Shown here: positions 42,349-48,889 of the stretch, piece by piece
Position numbering within the stretch: position 1 is the stretch's first letter
Layout of the letters: every line of letters starts with the position of its first letter
DNA from: Clostridium sp.
GTDB lineage: Bacteria > Bacillota > Clostridia > Lachnospirales > Lachnospiraceae
Direction of reading: 5' to 3'
Assembly (NCBI GenBank): GCA_023667695.1
Contig: JAMOZY010000021.1
Span: forward strand, 1-48,889
DNA: 48,889 bases
Translations under genes and position numbers: made by a program
Notes under the pieces: model-generated
Seen by the model: the letters and a program-made list of their open reading frames with translations, nothing else
Database searches by the model: none
Told to the model about the DNA's origin: nothing

Positions 42349-43206
42349 ATGGGGAAAATTATTAAGGAAACAATTCATGCCAAAGGTATTGATATTGGCA
42401 TTTATACAACAAATTTTGAAAACGAGTTTATTTCTTTAACAGACATTGCAAAATATCGTAATGAGGATGATCCGAGATTTGTAATTCAAAACGGGATGCG
42501 TAATCGAAATACGATAGAATTTTTGGGGGTTTGGGAAGAATTGCATAATCCCGATTTTAACCGTGTGCAATTCGAGGCGGTTAAAAATGAGGCGGGGTTA
42601 AATCGTTTCGTAATGACGCCGACTAAATGGATTACACAGATGAATGCAATCGGTATTACTTCAAAGGCAGGGCGTTATGGCGGAACATATGCTCATAGTG
42701 ATATTGCGATGTCCTTTGCAACTTGGATTTCTCCAGAATTTCAGTTATATATTATGAAGGATTACAGAAGATTAAAGACAGATGAAAACAGTCGATTATC
42801 TTTGAATTGGAATCTAAACAGAGAAATTTCCAAACTGAATTACAGAATACATACGGATGCCATTAAGGATAATTTAATACCGTCAGAATTAACGCCTGCA
42901 CAGGTGGTTTATGCATATGCCAATGAAGCGGATATGTTGAATGTTGTTTTGTTTGGAAAAACAGCAAAACAGTGGAAGGATGAAAATCCAATCGAAAAAG
43001 GTAATATGCGAGATGTTGCAACACTGAATCAATTATTGGTACTTGCAAATTTGGAAAGTTATAATGCTGTTTTAATCAATCAGGGAAAGCAGCAAAAAGA
43101 GCGAATGGAACTGCTTCGTCAGTTGGCAGTACAACAGTTGAGAACATTGGAAACAGTAAGCCTAAATAATTTGCCAGAACTAACAATAACCCGGCATGAA
43201 AAATAG
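42349..43206 (+). CDS. KilA-N domain DNA-binding protein
   Basis: 285 residues from the ATG at 42349 after AGGAGGAACA; the frame from 42259 crosses the rlmD tail and is not the start. Residues about 10-120 are a KilA-N domain (FISLTDIAKYRNEDDPRFVI, NRNTIEFLGVWEELHNPDFN, THE-like YGGTYAHSDIAMSFATWISP). This domain is found in phage and mobile-element regulators. The C-terminal half is helical (SELTPAQVVYAYANEADMLN; QKERMELLRQLAVQQL) and may oligomerise. Its function here is unknown; it may be an antirepressor-like or defence-associated protein. Confidence 0.85.
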   Translation: MGKIIKETIHAKGIDIGIYTTNFENEFISLTDIAKYRNEDDPRFVIQNGMRNRNTIEFLGVWEELHNPDFNRVQFEAVKNEAGLNRFVMTPTKWITQMNAIGITSKAGRYGGTYAHSDIAMSFATWISPEFQLYIMKDYRRLKTDENSRLSLNWNLNREISKLNYRIHTDAIKDNLIPSELTPAQVVYAYANEADMLNVVLFGKTAKQWKDENPIEKGNMRDVATLNQLLVLANLESYNAVLINQGKQQKERMELLRQLAVQQLRTLETVSLNNLPELTITRHEK

Positions 43207-43226
43207 AATGAGGACAGGATGCATAT

Positions 43227-43298
43227 ATGAGTAATCAATTACAGAAACCATTTTCAGATATTATTGGGGCGGCAAAGACCATGAGAATATATATGTAA
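43227..43298 (+). CDS. Possible 23-residue frame, perhaps a gene fragment
   Basis: MSNQLQKPFSDIIGAAKTMR plus IYM, after GAGGACAGG. It is too short to assign and may be the start of a truncated gene. The 150 bp after it contain only the Phd/ParE promoter. Confidence 0.2.
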   Translation: MSNQLQKPFSDIIGAAKTMRIYM

Positions 43299-43383
43299 AA
43301 TTACCGCTATAATATAGCTAGAGCTCTTTGCTTTTAGATAAAATCCAAATCATTTCTGTAGAGGGGAAAATGTCATGCCTATG

Positions 43384-43431
43384 TTGACCTCATTGCATGA
43401 AACGGGTATAATATGGGTAGAATATTACTAC
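43384..43431 (+). promoter_or_regulatory. Promoter and palindrome of the Phd/ParE operon
   Basis: TTGACC 43384-43389, 17 bp, TATAAT 43407-43412. An adjacent near-palindrome GTAG-AATATTA-CTAC (43417-43431) is a likely binding site for the antitoxin, which usually represses its own operon. Confidence 0.7.
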
Positions 43432-43454
43432 TGTTGATTCGAGGAGGTGTCGAT

Positions 43455-43742
43455 ATGAATATTCGCCCATCGGCAGCAATCAGACAGAATTACAATGAGA
43501 TTGCCGAGCAGTGCAGAAAGACCGCAGAGCCAGTTTTCCTTACCAAGAACGGCGAGGGGGATTTGGTGGTGATGGATATTGGGACTTATAACCGCAGGGA
43601 AAAGATGTTAAAGCTCCGTGAGGAACTTTTGGCAGTTGAGGAGGACAGGATGCGTGGCAGCAAGGGCTATTCCGTTAATGAAGCAGCCGCAATGATGCGT
43701 AATGCAATCAAGGAGGCGGCAGGTCATGGAACAGCAGAATAG
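43455..43742 (+). CDS. Phd/YefM-family antitoxin
   Basis: 95 residues from the ATG at 43455 after GAGGAGGTG. It begins MNIRPSAAIRQNYNEIAEQC, then EPVFLTKNGEGDLVVMDIGTYNR, the classic Phd/YefM fold (DNA-binding N-half). The C-terminal helix (about 55-95) should wrap the toxin. It overlaps the ParE gene by 17 bp. Higher GC than the island to the left suggests a separate arrival. Confidence 0.92.
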   Translation: MNIRPSAAIRQNYNEIAEQCRKTAEPVFLTKNGEGDLVVMDIGTYNRREKMLKLREELLAVEEDRMRGSKGYSVNEAAAMMRNAIKEAAGHGTAE

Positions 43743-44043
43743 ATACCGTGTCATTGTGTCAGAGCGGGCAACGCAGATGCTTGTTTCCCACGCCGCATTT
43801 TTGGCACAGGTCAGTCCCGAAGTTGCGGAACGTCTGACCGCAGAGTTTGAAAAAACGGCGGATTCACTGGAAATCATGCCGCAGAGATGCCCGTGGCTCA
43901 CAGGGGAATATATTCCCCGAAATGCTTATCGGTTTATCCTGTTTGAAAAACGCTATATGATAATCTTCCAAATCGTGGATGATATTGTCTATGCGGACTA
44001 TGTAGTGGATTGCAGGCAGGATTACGGATGGCTTATACGGTAA
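43726..44043 (+). CDS. ParE/RelE-superfamily toxin
   Basis: 105 residues from the ATG at 43726, nine bases after AGGAGG. The ParE-type pattern is visible: YRVIVSERATQMLVSHAAFL, then ERLTAEFEKTADSLEIMPQR, RNAYRFILFEKRYMIIFQIV and YADYVVDCRQDYGWLI. It is either a gyrase poison (ParE) or an mRNA interferase (RelE); the sequence does not decide, but the Phd/YefM partner and the length fit ParE/RelE equally. It looks intact. Confidence 0.9.
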   Translation: MEQQNRYRVIVSERATQMLVSHAAFLAQVSPEVAERLTAEFEKTADSLEIMPQRCPWLTGEYIPRNAYRFILFEKRYMIIFQIVDDIVYADYVVDCRQDYGWLIR

Positions 44044-44119
44044 CAATGAAATAACCAGAAAAGGAATCGTCACTTATTGCAAGTGGCGTTTTTTATGCCC
44101 CAAAGGAGGTGTTTAAGAT

Positions 44120-44420
44120 TTGGAAGTAAAAATAAATAAGGAAATCCGTAATTACACGGAATCCATGTTTTTCGGGTCGTCTATGCGGCAGTTCCTTTTT
44201 TGTCCTTGTCTGCGGTGTTGCGATGGGGTTGTTTTCCCGGCTCTGTGGCAGGTTCGGCACAGAAACCTTGAGCCGGATGTGCGTTCTGGTGCTGTTTCTT
44301 CCAGACAACCTCTATTATGAATCATTGAAACAGAGCATTGAAGCCCACGAAAATGGAGTAAGCAGACCGAAAAATCAAGATAACATGATGAATAAAGATA
44401 ATGTTACAAGTAATATATAA
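44120..44420 (+). pseudogene. PrgI-family conjugation protein remnant
   Basis: The start (TTG at 44120, after AGGAGG) reads MEVKINKEIRNYTESMFFGS then MRQFLF, the hallmark start of PrgI-type transfer proteins of CTn/ICE elements. The frame then shifts; a second frame from 44223 reads GLFSRLCGRFGTETLSRMCV and ends NLYYESLKQSIEAHENG, which is the PrgI C-terminus. At least one frameshift and an internal deletion separate the parts. This is the second piece of a conjugative element in the region. Confidence 0.75.
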
Positions 44421-44473
44421 AATTATATATCAAGTAGAAGATGGAAGTAAGATAAACCCAAATCATTTCCTTA

Positions 44474-44521
44474 TTGACAATTCCACATCAATTTATTATA
44501 ATTTAATTGTGTTCAATTAAA
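44474..44521 (+). promoter_or_regulatory. Promoter and MarR/OhrR-type operator of the peroxidase operon
   Basis: TTGACA 44474-44479, 17 bp, TATAAT 44497-44502, and overlapping the -10/start an 8-bp perfect inverted repeat TTTAATTG-TGTT-CAATTAAA (44502-44521). The likely binder is the MarR protein encoded as fourth gene of the operon. Confidence 0.8.
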
Positions 44522-44552
44522 TCGGATTAAAACAAAGAATGGAGGTAATGTA

Positions 44553-45092
44553 ATGTCTATTTATGATTTTAAGGTGAAAGCACAAGATGGGGAAGATATT
44601 TCGCTTGCTGATTACAAAGGAAAGGTTCTGCTTATTGTCAACACAGCAACCGGTTGTGGATTCACACCACAGTATGATGAATTGCAGGATATTTATGAGG
44701 AGTTTCAGGAGCAAGGCTTGGAAATCCTTGATTTTCCTTGTAATCAGTTCGGTGAACAGGCGCCGGGAGATGATGAAGAAATCCATTCCTTCTGCACAGG
44801 TCGATACGGCATTACATTTCCGCAATTTGCGAAGGTAGATGTAAATGGCGAGCATGCAATTCCACTGTTCAAATGGTTGTCTGAAAATACGAGGTTTGAA
44901 GGCTTCGGTAAAGGTCCTATGGCACTCATGATGAATGGTGTTGCTAAAAAGATGGACAAAGATTATAAGAACAATGGTAATATCAAATGGAATTTCACCA
45001 AGTTTCTGATTGACCGGAAGGGGACTATTGTTGCCCGTTTTGAGCCTACGGATATGAAAAATCTGAAAGAGAAAGTAAAGGAGTGTCTTTAA
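44553..45092 (+). CDS. Glutathione peroxidase family protein (Cys type)
   Basis: 179 residues. The catalytic Cys35 is in TATGCGFTPQ (cysteine, not selenocysteine), with Gln in NQFGEQ and Trp/Asn in NIKWNFTKFLID completing the tetrad. It reduces hydroperoxides, in Clostridia often with thioredoxin rather than glutathione, although a GshA-like gene lies 2.3 kb downstream. GGAGGT precedes the ATG. It is first in an operon of four with overlapping or abutting genes. Confidence 0.95.
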   Translation: MSIYDFKVKAQDGEDISLADYKGKVLLIVNTATGCGFTPQYDELQDIYEEFQEQGLEILDFPCNQFGEQAPGDDEEIHSFCTGRYGITFPQFAKVDVNGEHAIPLFKWLSENTRFEGFGKGPMALMMNGVAKKMDKDYKNNGNIKWNFTKFLIDRKGTIVARFEPTDMKNLKEKVKECL

Positions 45093-45352
45093 TGCGGTAC
45101 GAATATAAAACAAGTAATACCTGTTCCCAGCTTATCAGCTTTGACATTGATGGAAACGTTATCCGAAACATTGATTTTTATGGAGGCTGCAATGGTAATC
45201 TGAAAGCTATATCCAAATTGCTTGAGGGAAGCACCGTTGAAGAAATTGAAGAAAAGCTTCTTGGCAATACCTGTGGCAGACGGCCTACATCCTGCGCAGA
45301 CCAGTTGGCGCGCGCTGTCCGGGAAGCATATAATAAAACGCAAGAACAGTGA
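45092..45352 (+). CDS. TSCPD-domain protein
   Basis: 86 residues from the ATG at 45092, which overlaps the peroxidase stop (TAATG); AAGGAG lies nine bases upstream. It has NTCSQLISFDIDGNVIRNID, GGCNGNLKAISKLLEG and CGRRPTSCADQLARAV: the TSCPD domain also found as the C-terminal part of some ribonucleotide reductases. The stand-alone form (TIGR03905-like) is common in Clostridia and its role is unknown. Four cysteines are suited to metal binding or redox chemistry. It is translationally coupled to the peroxidase. Confidence 0.88.
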   Translation: MRYEYKTSNTCSQLISFDIDGNVIRNIDFYGGCNGNLKAISKLLEGSTVEEIEEKLLGNTCGRRPTSCADQLARAVREAYNKTQEQ

Positions 45353-45363
45353 GGTGAAAAGAG

Positions 45364-45783
45364 ATGAACATAGCAATCAGATACTATACCCGTTCCGGTA
45401 ATACACAGAAATTAGCGGAAGCAATTGCAGAAAGAATACAGATAAAGGCGGAAACTATTTCGGTTCCTCTGACAGAAAAAGCAGATATTCTTTTCCTTGG
45501 CTGCTCCTATTACGCCTTTGACATGGCGCCGGAGGTCAAGCGCTTTATTGCTGAAAATAAAGATAACATAGGTGAAATTATATGCTTTGGTACATCAGCT
45601 ATGATGAAATCCATGAAAAAGCCGATGAAAAAACTCACAGAGCTGCATGGCATTAAGCTGTCAGACGAGGAATTCCATTGTCGTGGAGAGTTTATGCTTG
45701 CGAATAAAGGGAAACCTGACAAAGCGGATTTGGAACATGCAGCCTTGTTTGCGGAAAGGATTGTAAAAAGAAATGAGCAATAA
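45364..45783 (+). CDS. Flavodoxin-like protein
   Basis: 139 residues. IRYYTRSGNTQKLAEAIAER is the flavodoxin FMN phosphate loop (T-R-S-G-N-T). LFLGCSYYAFDMAPEVKRFI is the second flavin-side segment, and the C-terminal helix ends with FAERIVKRNEQ. It carries electrons with FMN; in this operon it probably serves oxidative-stress repair. GAGGTGAAAAGAG precedes the ATG. It overlaps the MarR gene by 11 bp. Confidence 0.88.
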   Translation: MNIAIRYYTRSGNTQKLAEAIAERIQIKAETISVPLTEKADILFLGCSYYAFDMAPEVKRFIAENKDNIGEIICFGTSAMMKSMKKPMKKLTELHGIKLSDEEFHCRGEFMLANKGKPDKADLEHAALFAERIVKRNEQ

Positions 45784-46210
45784 TTATGAAGGATTAAAGC
45801 TTGAAAATCAATTATGCTTTCCGCTATATGCGGCATCTCGTGAAGTGATTAAGCAGTATCGGCCATACTTCGATGAACTCGATATTACGTATACACAGTA
45901 CATCGCTATGATGGTGTTTTGGGAGGAAAAGAAGATAACCGTCAAAAACCTCGGCAAAAAGCTGTTTCTTGATTCCGGTACGCTGACTCCTGTGCTGAAA
46001 AGTCTGGAAGCAAAGGGCTATGTTGAACGCTATCGCAGCACAGAGGATGAGCGTGTATTAATGGTCGAGCTTACGGAGAAGGGTGAAGCATTAAAGGAAA
46101 AAGCAAAGGATATTCCGCAGAAGGTTGCTGGCTGCATAAAGCTGGATAACGAGGAAGCAATGCAGCTTTATACATTGCTTTATAAAGTGCTTGATATGCT
46201 TCAAAAATGA
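45773..46210 (+). CDS. MarR/OhrR-like regulator
   Basis: 145 residues. It opens with LENQLCFPLYAASREVIKQY, the N-terminus typical of OhrR (CFPLYA, whose Cys near 15 is the peroxide-sensing residue in OhrR). The winged helix follows: KNLGKKLFLDSGTLTPVLKS as recognition helix and GYVERYRSTEDERVLMVELT as wing. It probably senses organic peroxide through the Cys and represses this operon at the palindrome at 44502. The operon lacks an ohr gene; the peroxidase takes that place. Confidence 0.9.
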   Translation: MSNNYEGLKLENQLCFPLYAASREVIKQYRPYFDELDITYTQYIAMMVFWEEKKITVKNLGKKLFLDSGTLTPVLKSLEAKGYVERYRSTEDERVLMVELTEKGEALKEKAKDIPQKVAGCIKLDNEEAMQLYTLLYKVLDMLQK

Positions 46211-46254
46211 GTTTAGATAGCAGGGAGAAAATAGGACAAAAAGAGGAACCAGAG

Positions 46255-47118
46255 ATGATATATTTATCACAATTTATATTTCCTTCCATAGGAGCAGAAG
46301 AGAACTTTTTACATCTGATTCGAGAGACCTGTTTTACTACGGTATATCCTTTTCAAGTCTTAACGAAGCATGGGGTACATCATTTGGACTTTGATGAACC
46401 GATAACCATATTGTATGGTGGAAATGGTTCCGGAAAAACTACGGCATTGAATGTGATTGCTGAGAAGCTGGGGCTGCAGAGAGATACGCTTTATAACCGG
46501 ACTAATTTTTTTGGAGATTTTGTTGACCTGTGTGAAGCAGTTCCGACAAGAACGATTTCAAAGGACAGCAGGATTATTACCAGTGATGATGTCTTTGATT
46601 TCATGTTGAATCTGAGAAGCCTGAATGAAGGGATTGACGGTAAAAGAGAAGAATTGTTTGAAAATTATTATGAAAACAAGCATTCGGATTTTCAATTGCA
46701 ATCCCTTGAAGATTATGAGCAATTGATGAAGGTGAATCTTGCAAGGAGCAAATCCAAGTCGCAATATGTAAAGAGGCAATTAAAGAATAATGTACGGGAG
46801 CATTCTAACGGAGAAAGTGCGTATCTTTACTTTACCAATAAGATACAGGAGAATGCCTTATATCTGTTGGATGAACCGGAAAACAGTCTCTCGCCGGAAC
46901 GGCAGCAGGAGCTGGTAAAATTTATAGAGGATTCCGTTCGTTTCTTCGGCTGTCAGTTTATCCTGGCAACCCATTCTCCATTTCTATTATCTATGAAAAA
47001 CGCAAAAGTATATGATTTGGATGCAGCCCCGATGCAGGTAAGACACTGGACGGAATTGCCGAATGTCAGGGCATATTATGACTTCTTTCATGCCCATGAA
47101 GATGCGTTTAATCGGTAA
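46255..47118 (+). CDS. ABC-type ATPase of the AAA_21/RecF-like class
   Basis: 287 residues from the ATG at 46255 with AGAGGAACC upstream; the frame from 46207 overlaps marR without a good site. Walker A is LYGGNGSGKTTAL, a signature-like NGESAYLYFT sits at the usual place, Walker B is LYLLDEPENSLSP, and the H region is LATHSPFLLS. It is a stand-alone, soluble ATPase without a permease. Proteins of this type occur in many Bacteria; some are in defence (for example the OLD-like group), others unknown. No nuclease domain is fused here and no partner is obvious, so no defence role is claimed. Confidence 0.82.
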   Translation: MIYLSQFIFPSIGAEENFLHLIRETCFTTVYPFQVLTKHGVHHLDFDEPITILYGGNGSGKTTALNVIAEKLGLQRDTLYNRTNFFGDFVDLCEAVPTRTISKDSRIITSDDVFDFMLNLRSLNEGIDGKREELFENYYENKHSDFQLQSLEDYEQLMKVNLARSKSKSQYVKRQLKNNVREHSNGESAYLYFTNKIQENALYLLDEPENSLSPERQQELVKFIEDSVRFFGCQFILATHSPFLLSMKNAKVYDLDAAPMQVRHWTELPNVRAYYDFFHAHEDAFNR

Positions 47119-47171
47119 GATGATATGCAATTTCATGTGGGCATTCGCCCTGTAGAATTGCTGCCTGAATT

Positions 47172-47309
47172 TATTTCCGCGAGCAATGAGAAAAATAGCC
47201 ATGCTTGCATGGATATTTGACGAATGCCGCGAGGGTCAAATACCCCGCCCCTTGGAGCGGAAAGAACAAGCTCGATCATGCCCCGTAGCTTGCTGCGGGG
47301 GTATTTGAC
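47172..47309 (+). repeat. CUUG-hairpin interspersed repeat, copy B
   Basis: The 138-nt relative of copy A. Hairpin 1: CCATG-CTTG-CATGG inside AAATA/TATTT. Hairpin 3: CCCCGTAG-CTTG-CTGCGGGG. Long-range pairing is a perfect 12 bp: GTCAAATACCCC with GGGGTATTTGAC. It lies between the ATPase gene and the gshA promoter. About 80% similar to copy A by eye, with pair-preserving changes. Confidence 0.88.
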
Positions 47310-47327
47310 TTAATTCAGGAAAAACAG

Positions 47328-47356
47328 TTGACATTTTAACCTATTCGTAATATAAT
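47328..47356 (+). promoter_or_regulatory. Sigma-A promoter of the glutamate-cysteine ligase gene
   Basis: TTGACA 47328-47333, 17 bp, TATAAT 47351-47356: near-consensus, just after repeat copy B. Confidence 0.85.
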
Positions 47357-47420
47357 TCCCATTATTCATACTAATCATATATGAATTATAAATATTATGT
47401 CATGTAAGAGGTTGTAGAAT

Positions 47421-48716
47421 TTGGGTATTGATTTTAGGCGCACAGAGATAAAAAAGCATATGCTTCGGGGATATTTTGGGTTGGAGAAGGAAAGCCTTCG
47501 TGTGACACCGGAGGGGTACCTGGCACATACCCGCCATCCCTTTTTGAATAATCCCAACATGGAACGGGACTTTTGTGAGAACCAGACCGAATTAATTACG
47601 GATATAGCTGAAAGTGTTGATGGAGCATGGGAACAGCTTGCCGCTTTACAGAAAAAGGCTGTAATTACCCTGCTGCATTTAAAGACAGGAAAGGAGCTGT
47701 TATGGCCTTTCTCAAATCCGCCTTATATTAAAAGTGAGAAGGATATTCCCATTGCCAGTTACCAGGGACAGCAACAGGGAAAAGAGCGCTATCGGGAATA
47801 TCTGGCGGAGAAATACGGAAAGAGAAAAATGCTGTTTTCCGGTATCCATTTCAATTTTTCCTTTACGGAGGAACTGTTAAAGGCGGACTATGAACAGGCA
47901 TCCTGGGCTTATCCGGATTTTCAGACATATAAGAATCATGTTTATCTGGAGCTGACACAAAAGCTTACCCAATATAGCTGGTTGATTGTGTATCTGACGG
48001 CAGCCAGTCCTGTCATGGACGGGTCTTATTTTGAAGATAAGGACTTGGGCAGGGATGTATTGAAGAATCTGGCGTCACCACGCTGCAGCCGGATTGGGTA
48101 CTGGAATGATTTTGATCCGCTGCTGGAATATGATTCTTTCGAGTCTTATATCCAGAGCATAGAAGGTTATATCCGGCAGGGGCAGCTAAAGGAGATATCA
48201 GAGTTATATTATCCGGTGCGTTTAAAGCCGGAGGGTGAAAATACATTGGAAAATCTGAAGTGCCATGGGGTAAATCATATTGAACTTCGAATGTTGGATT
48301 TAAATCCATTAGAACCGGTTGGAATAAAAAAAGAGGATTTGGAATTTTTACATCTTCTGATTTTATATCTGATGATGCAGGAGCCAGGTGAATTTTATCC
48401 GTTTGAACAGATTATGGCGCTTAAGAATGAAAAGCGGGCGGCGACTTTTAATGAAGATGACATATGGATTGAGACAGGATGGAATACGGCTGTTCCAGTG
48501 CGGGTAGCGGCATTGCAAGTGCTGGAGGCCATGAAGGTTTTTTTGAAAGAGTTAGATAGGAAGGAGCTATTAAGGGTGATTAACTTTCAAATAAAAAAGC
48601 TGTTGGAAAGAGATGGAAGGTATGCCGTTCAGATTCGTAAACAATTTCAGGAAAATTATGTACAGCAGGGAATTAAACTGGCACAGAAATATGCAAGCAG
48701 TCTGAATGTTGATTGA
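47421..48716 (+). CDS. gshA: Glutamate-cysteine ligase (GshA-type)
   Basis: 431 residues, TTG start at 47421 with AGAGG nine bases upstream. The family start GYFGLEKESLRVTPEGYLAH, then the metal-binding DFCENQTELIT, GIHFNFSF and VNHIELRMLDLNPLEP are all seen; these are the GshA/GshAB glutamate-cysteine ligase motifs. It couples glutamate and cysteine with ATP to gamma-glutamylcysteine. The length is that of the ligase half only; many Firmicutes have a fused GshAB of about 750 residues, so here either only gamma-glutamylcysteine is made or the synthetase half is separate, perhaps downstream of the window. It lies beyond the peroxidase operon. Confidence 0.9.
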   Translation: MGIDFRRTEIKKHMLRGYFGLEKESLRVTPEGYLAHTRHPFLNNPNMERDFCENQTELITDIAESVDGAWEQLAALQKKAVITLLHLKTGKELLWPFSNPPYIKSEKDIPIASYQGQQQGKERYREYLAEKYGKRKMLFSGIHFNFSFTEELLKADYEQASWAYPDFQTYKNHVYLELTQKLTQYSWLIVYLTAASPVMDGSYFEDKDLGRDVLKNLASPRCSRIGYWNDFDPLLEYDSFESYIQSIEGYIRQGQLKEISELYYPVRLKPEGENTLENLKCHGVNHIELRMLDLNPLEPVGIKKEDLEFLHLLILYLMMQEPGEFYPFEQIMALKNEKRAATFNEDDIWIETGWNTAVPVRVAALQVLEAMKVFLKELDRKELLRVINFQIKKLLERDGRYAVQIRKQFQENYVQQGIKLAQKYASSLNVD

Positions 48717-48841
48717 TTCCCGCGAGCAACGAGCCAAGTGGCTGCTTGCAGACATTTGGCGACTGCCGCGAGGGTCAACATACCCCGCCCCTTGGGGCGT
48801 TTCAAATTTGATGCCCCGCTGCTTGCGGCGGGGTTGTTGAC
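48715..48841 (+). repeat. CUUG-hairpin interspersed repeat, copy C
   Basis: The most diverged copy, starting at the gshA stop codon. Hairpin 1: GCCAAGTG/CATTTGGC enclosing CTG-CTTG-CAG. Hairpin 2: CGCCC-CTTG-GGGCG. Hairpin 3: CCCCGCTG-CTTG-CGGCGGGG. Long-range pair GTCAACA/TGTTGAC. The stems differ from copies A and B but keep pairing and keep the CTTG loops. Confidence 0.88.
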
Positions 48842-48882
48842 TTGAAGATAGAAAGCAAAGTTGAGCGGGAAGGGAAAAAGAT

Positions 48883-48889
48883 GTGTGAG
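48883..48889 (+). CDS. Possible start of a gene cut by the window edge
   Basis: GGGAAGGGAAAAAG followed by ATG TGT GAG at the very end. Only three codons are visible; no product can be named. Confidence 0.25.

Noticed and set aside
44587-44838. Second frame inside the peroxidase gene
   Set aside because: Shadow frame; the peroxidase frame carries all family motifs.
46255-47118. Defence ATPase (OLD/Septu-like)
   Set aside because: No nuclease domain or partner gene; a single ATPase of this class is not enough to claim it.
1-48889. CRISPR array
   Set aside because: No set of regularly spaced direct repeats with unique spacers; the tandem arrays found are coding and have no spacers.

Overview
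The window looks like a chromosome segment of a gut-type Lachnospiraceae (Clostridia, Bacillota). I infer this from strong AGGAGG-type ribosome binding sites, moderate-to-low GC, dense same-strand gene packing, and a mix of genes typical of that family: NrtR-pncB, CarD, LemA with DUF3137 proteins, a CofE-like ligase, an EF-G paralogue, RlmD, and decayed Tn916/CTn-type conjugation genes. No rRNA, tRNA, CRISPR array, transposase or recombinase was seen.

1-9.7 kb: a membrane-anchored SurA/PrsA-like foldase and an XRE regulator (minus strand). Then come an NAD-salvage unit (NrtR-like Nudix regulator and pncB, behind two copies of a 21-bp palindrome), upp, a TVP38-type membrane protein, a ZIP metal transporter, a CarD regulator, an amber-interrupted small pseudogene, a hotdog thioesterase and serine acetyltransferase. 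9.7-16.1 kb: a glycosyltransferase with a TPR-like tail (minus), dUTPase, a DUF308 membrane protein, an ABC exporter, a Cys-rich small protein and a VanRS-like two-component system. 16.1-25.4 kb: a CofE-like ligase, an XRE regulator, LemA plus two tandem DUF3137 paralogues, then a MarR regulator with a heterodimeric ABC exporter behind an 18-bp inverted-repeat operator and a possibly structured leader.

25.4-36.6 kb: a short AT-rich, probably acquired patch (hypothetical, GNAT), an MBL-fold protein, an unrecorded Asn/Ser/Lys-rich 52-residue protein, a rhodanese, a divergent EF-G paralogue, an RlmL/YpsC-type methyltransferase, a papain-like cell-surface protease, RdgB, a YfcE-type phosphoesterase, and RlmD.

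36.6-44.4 kb is the accessory region. A 5.6-kb insertion has entered the 3' end of rlmD. The RlmD catalytic part is fused in frame to about 490 unrelated residues, and a copy of the RlmD-like tail (VLLSRK...) lies displaced at 42222, beyond the insertion. The insertion carries a translationally coupled two-gene membrane module (my best candidate for an undescribed system), a decayed FtsK-type conjugation gene, and an AbiEi/AbiEii toxin-antitoxin pair with two matching inverted repeats at its promoter. Beyond it are a KilA-N protein, a Phd/ParE pair and a broken PrgI remnant.

44.4-48.9 kb: a thiol/peroxide operon (glutathione peroxidase, TSCPD protein, flavodoxin, MarR), an ABC-type ATPase and a glutamate-cysteine ligase. 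Three copies of a roughly 130-nt interspersed element lie in the window (17681, 47172, 48715). Each can fold into hairpins capped by CUUG loops, with compensating changes between copies.
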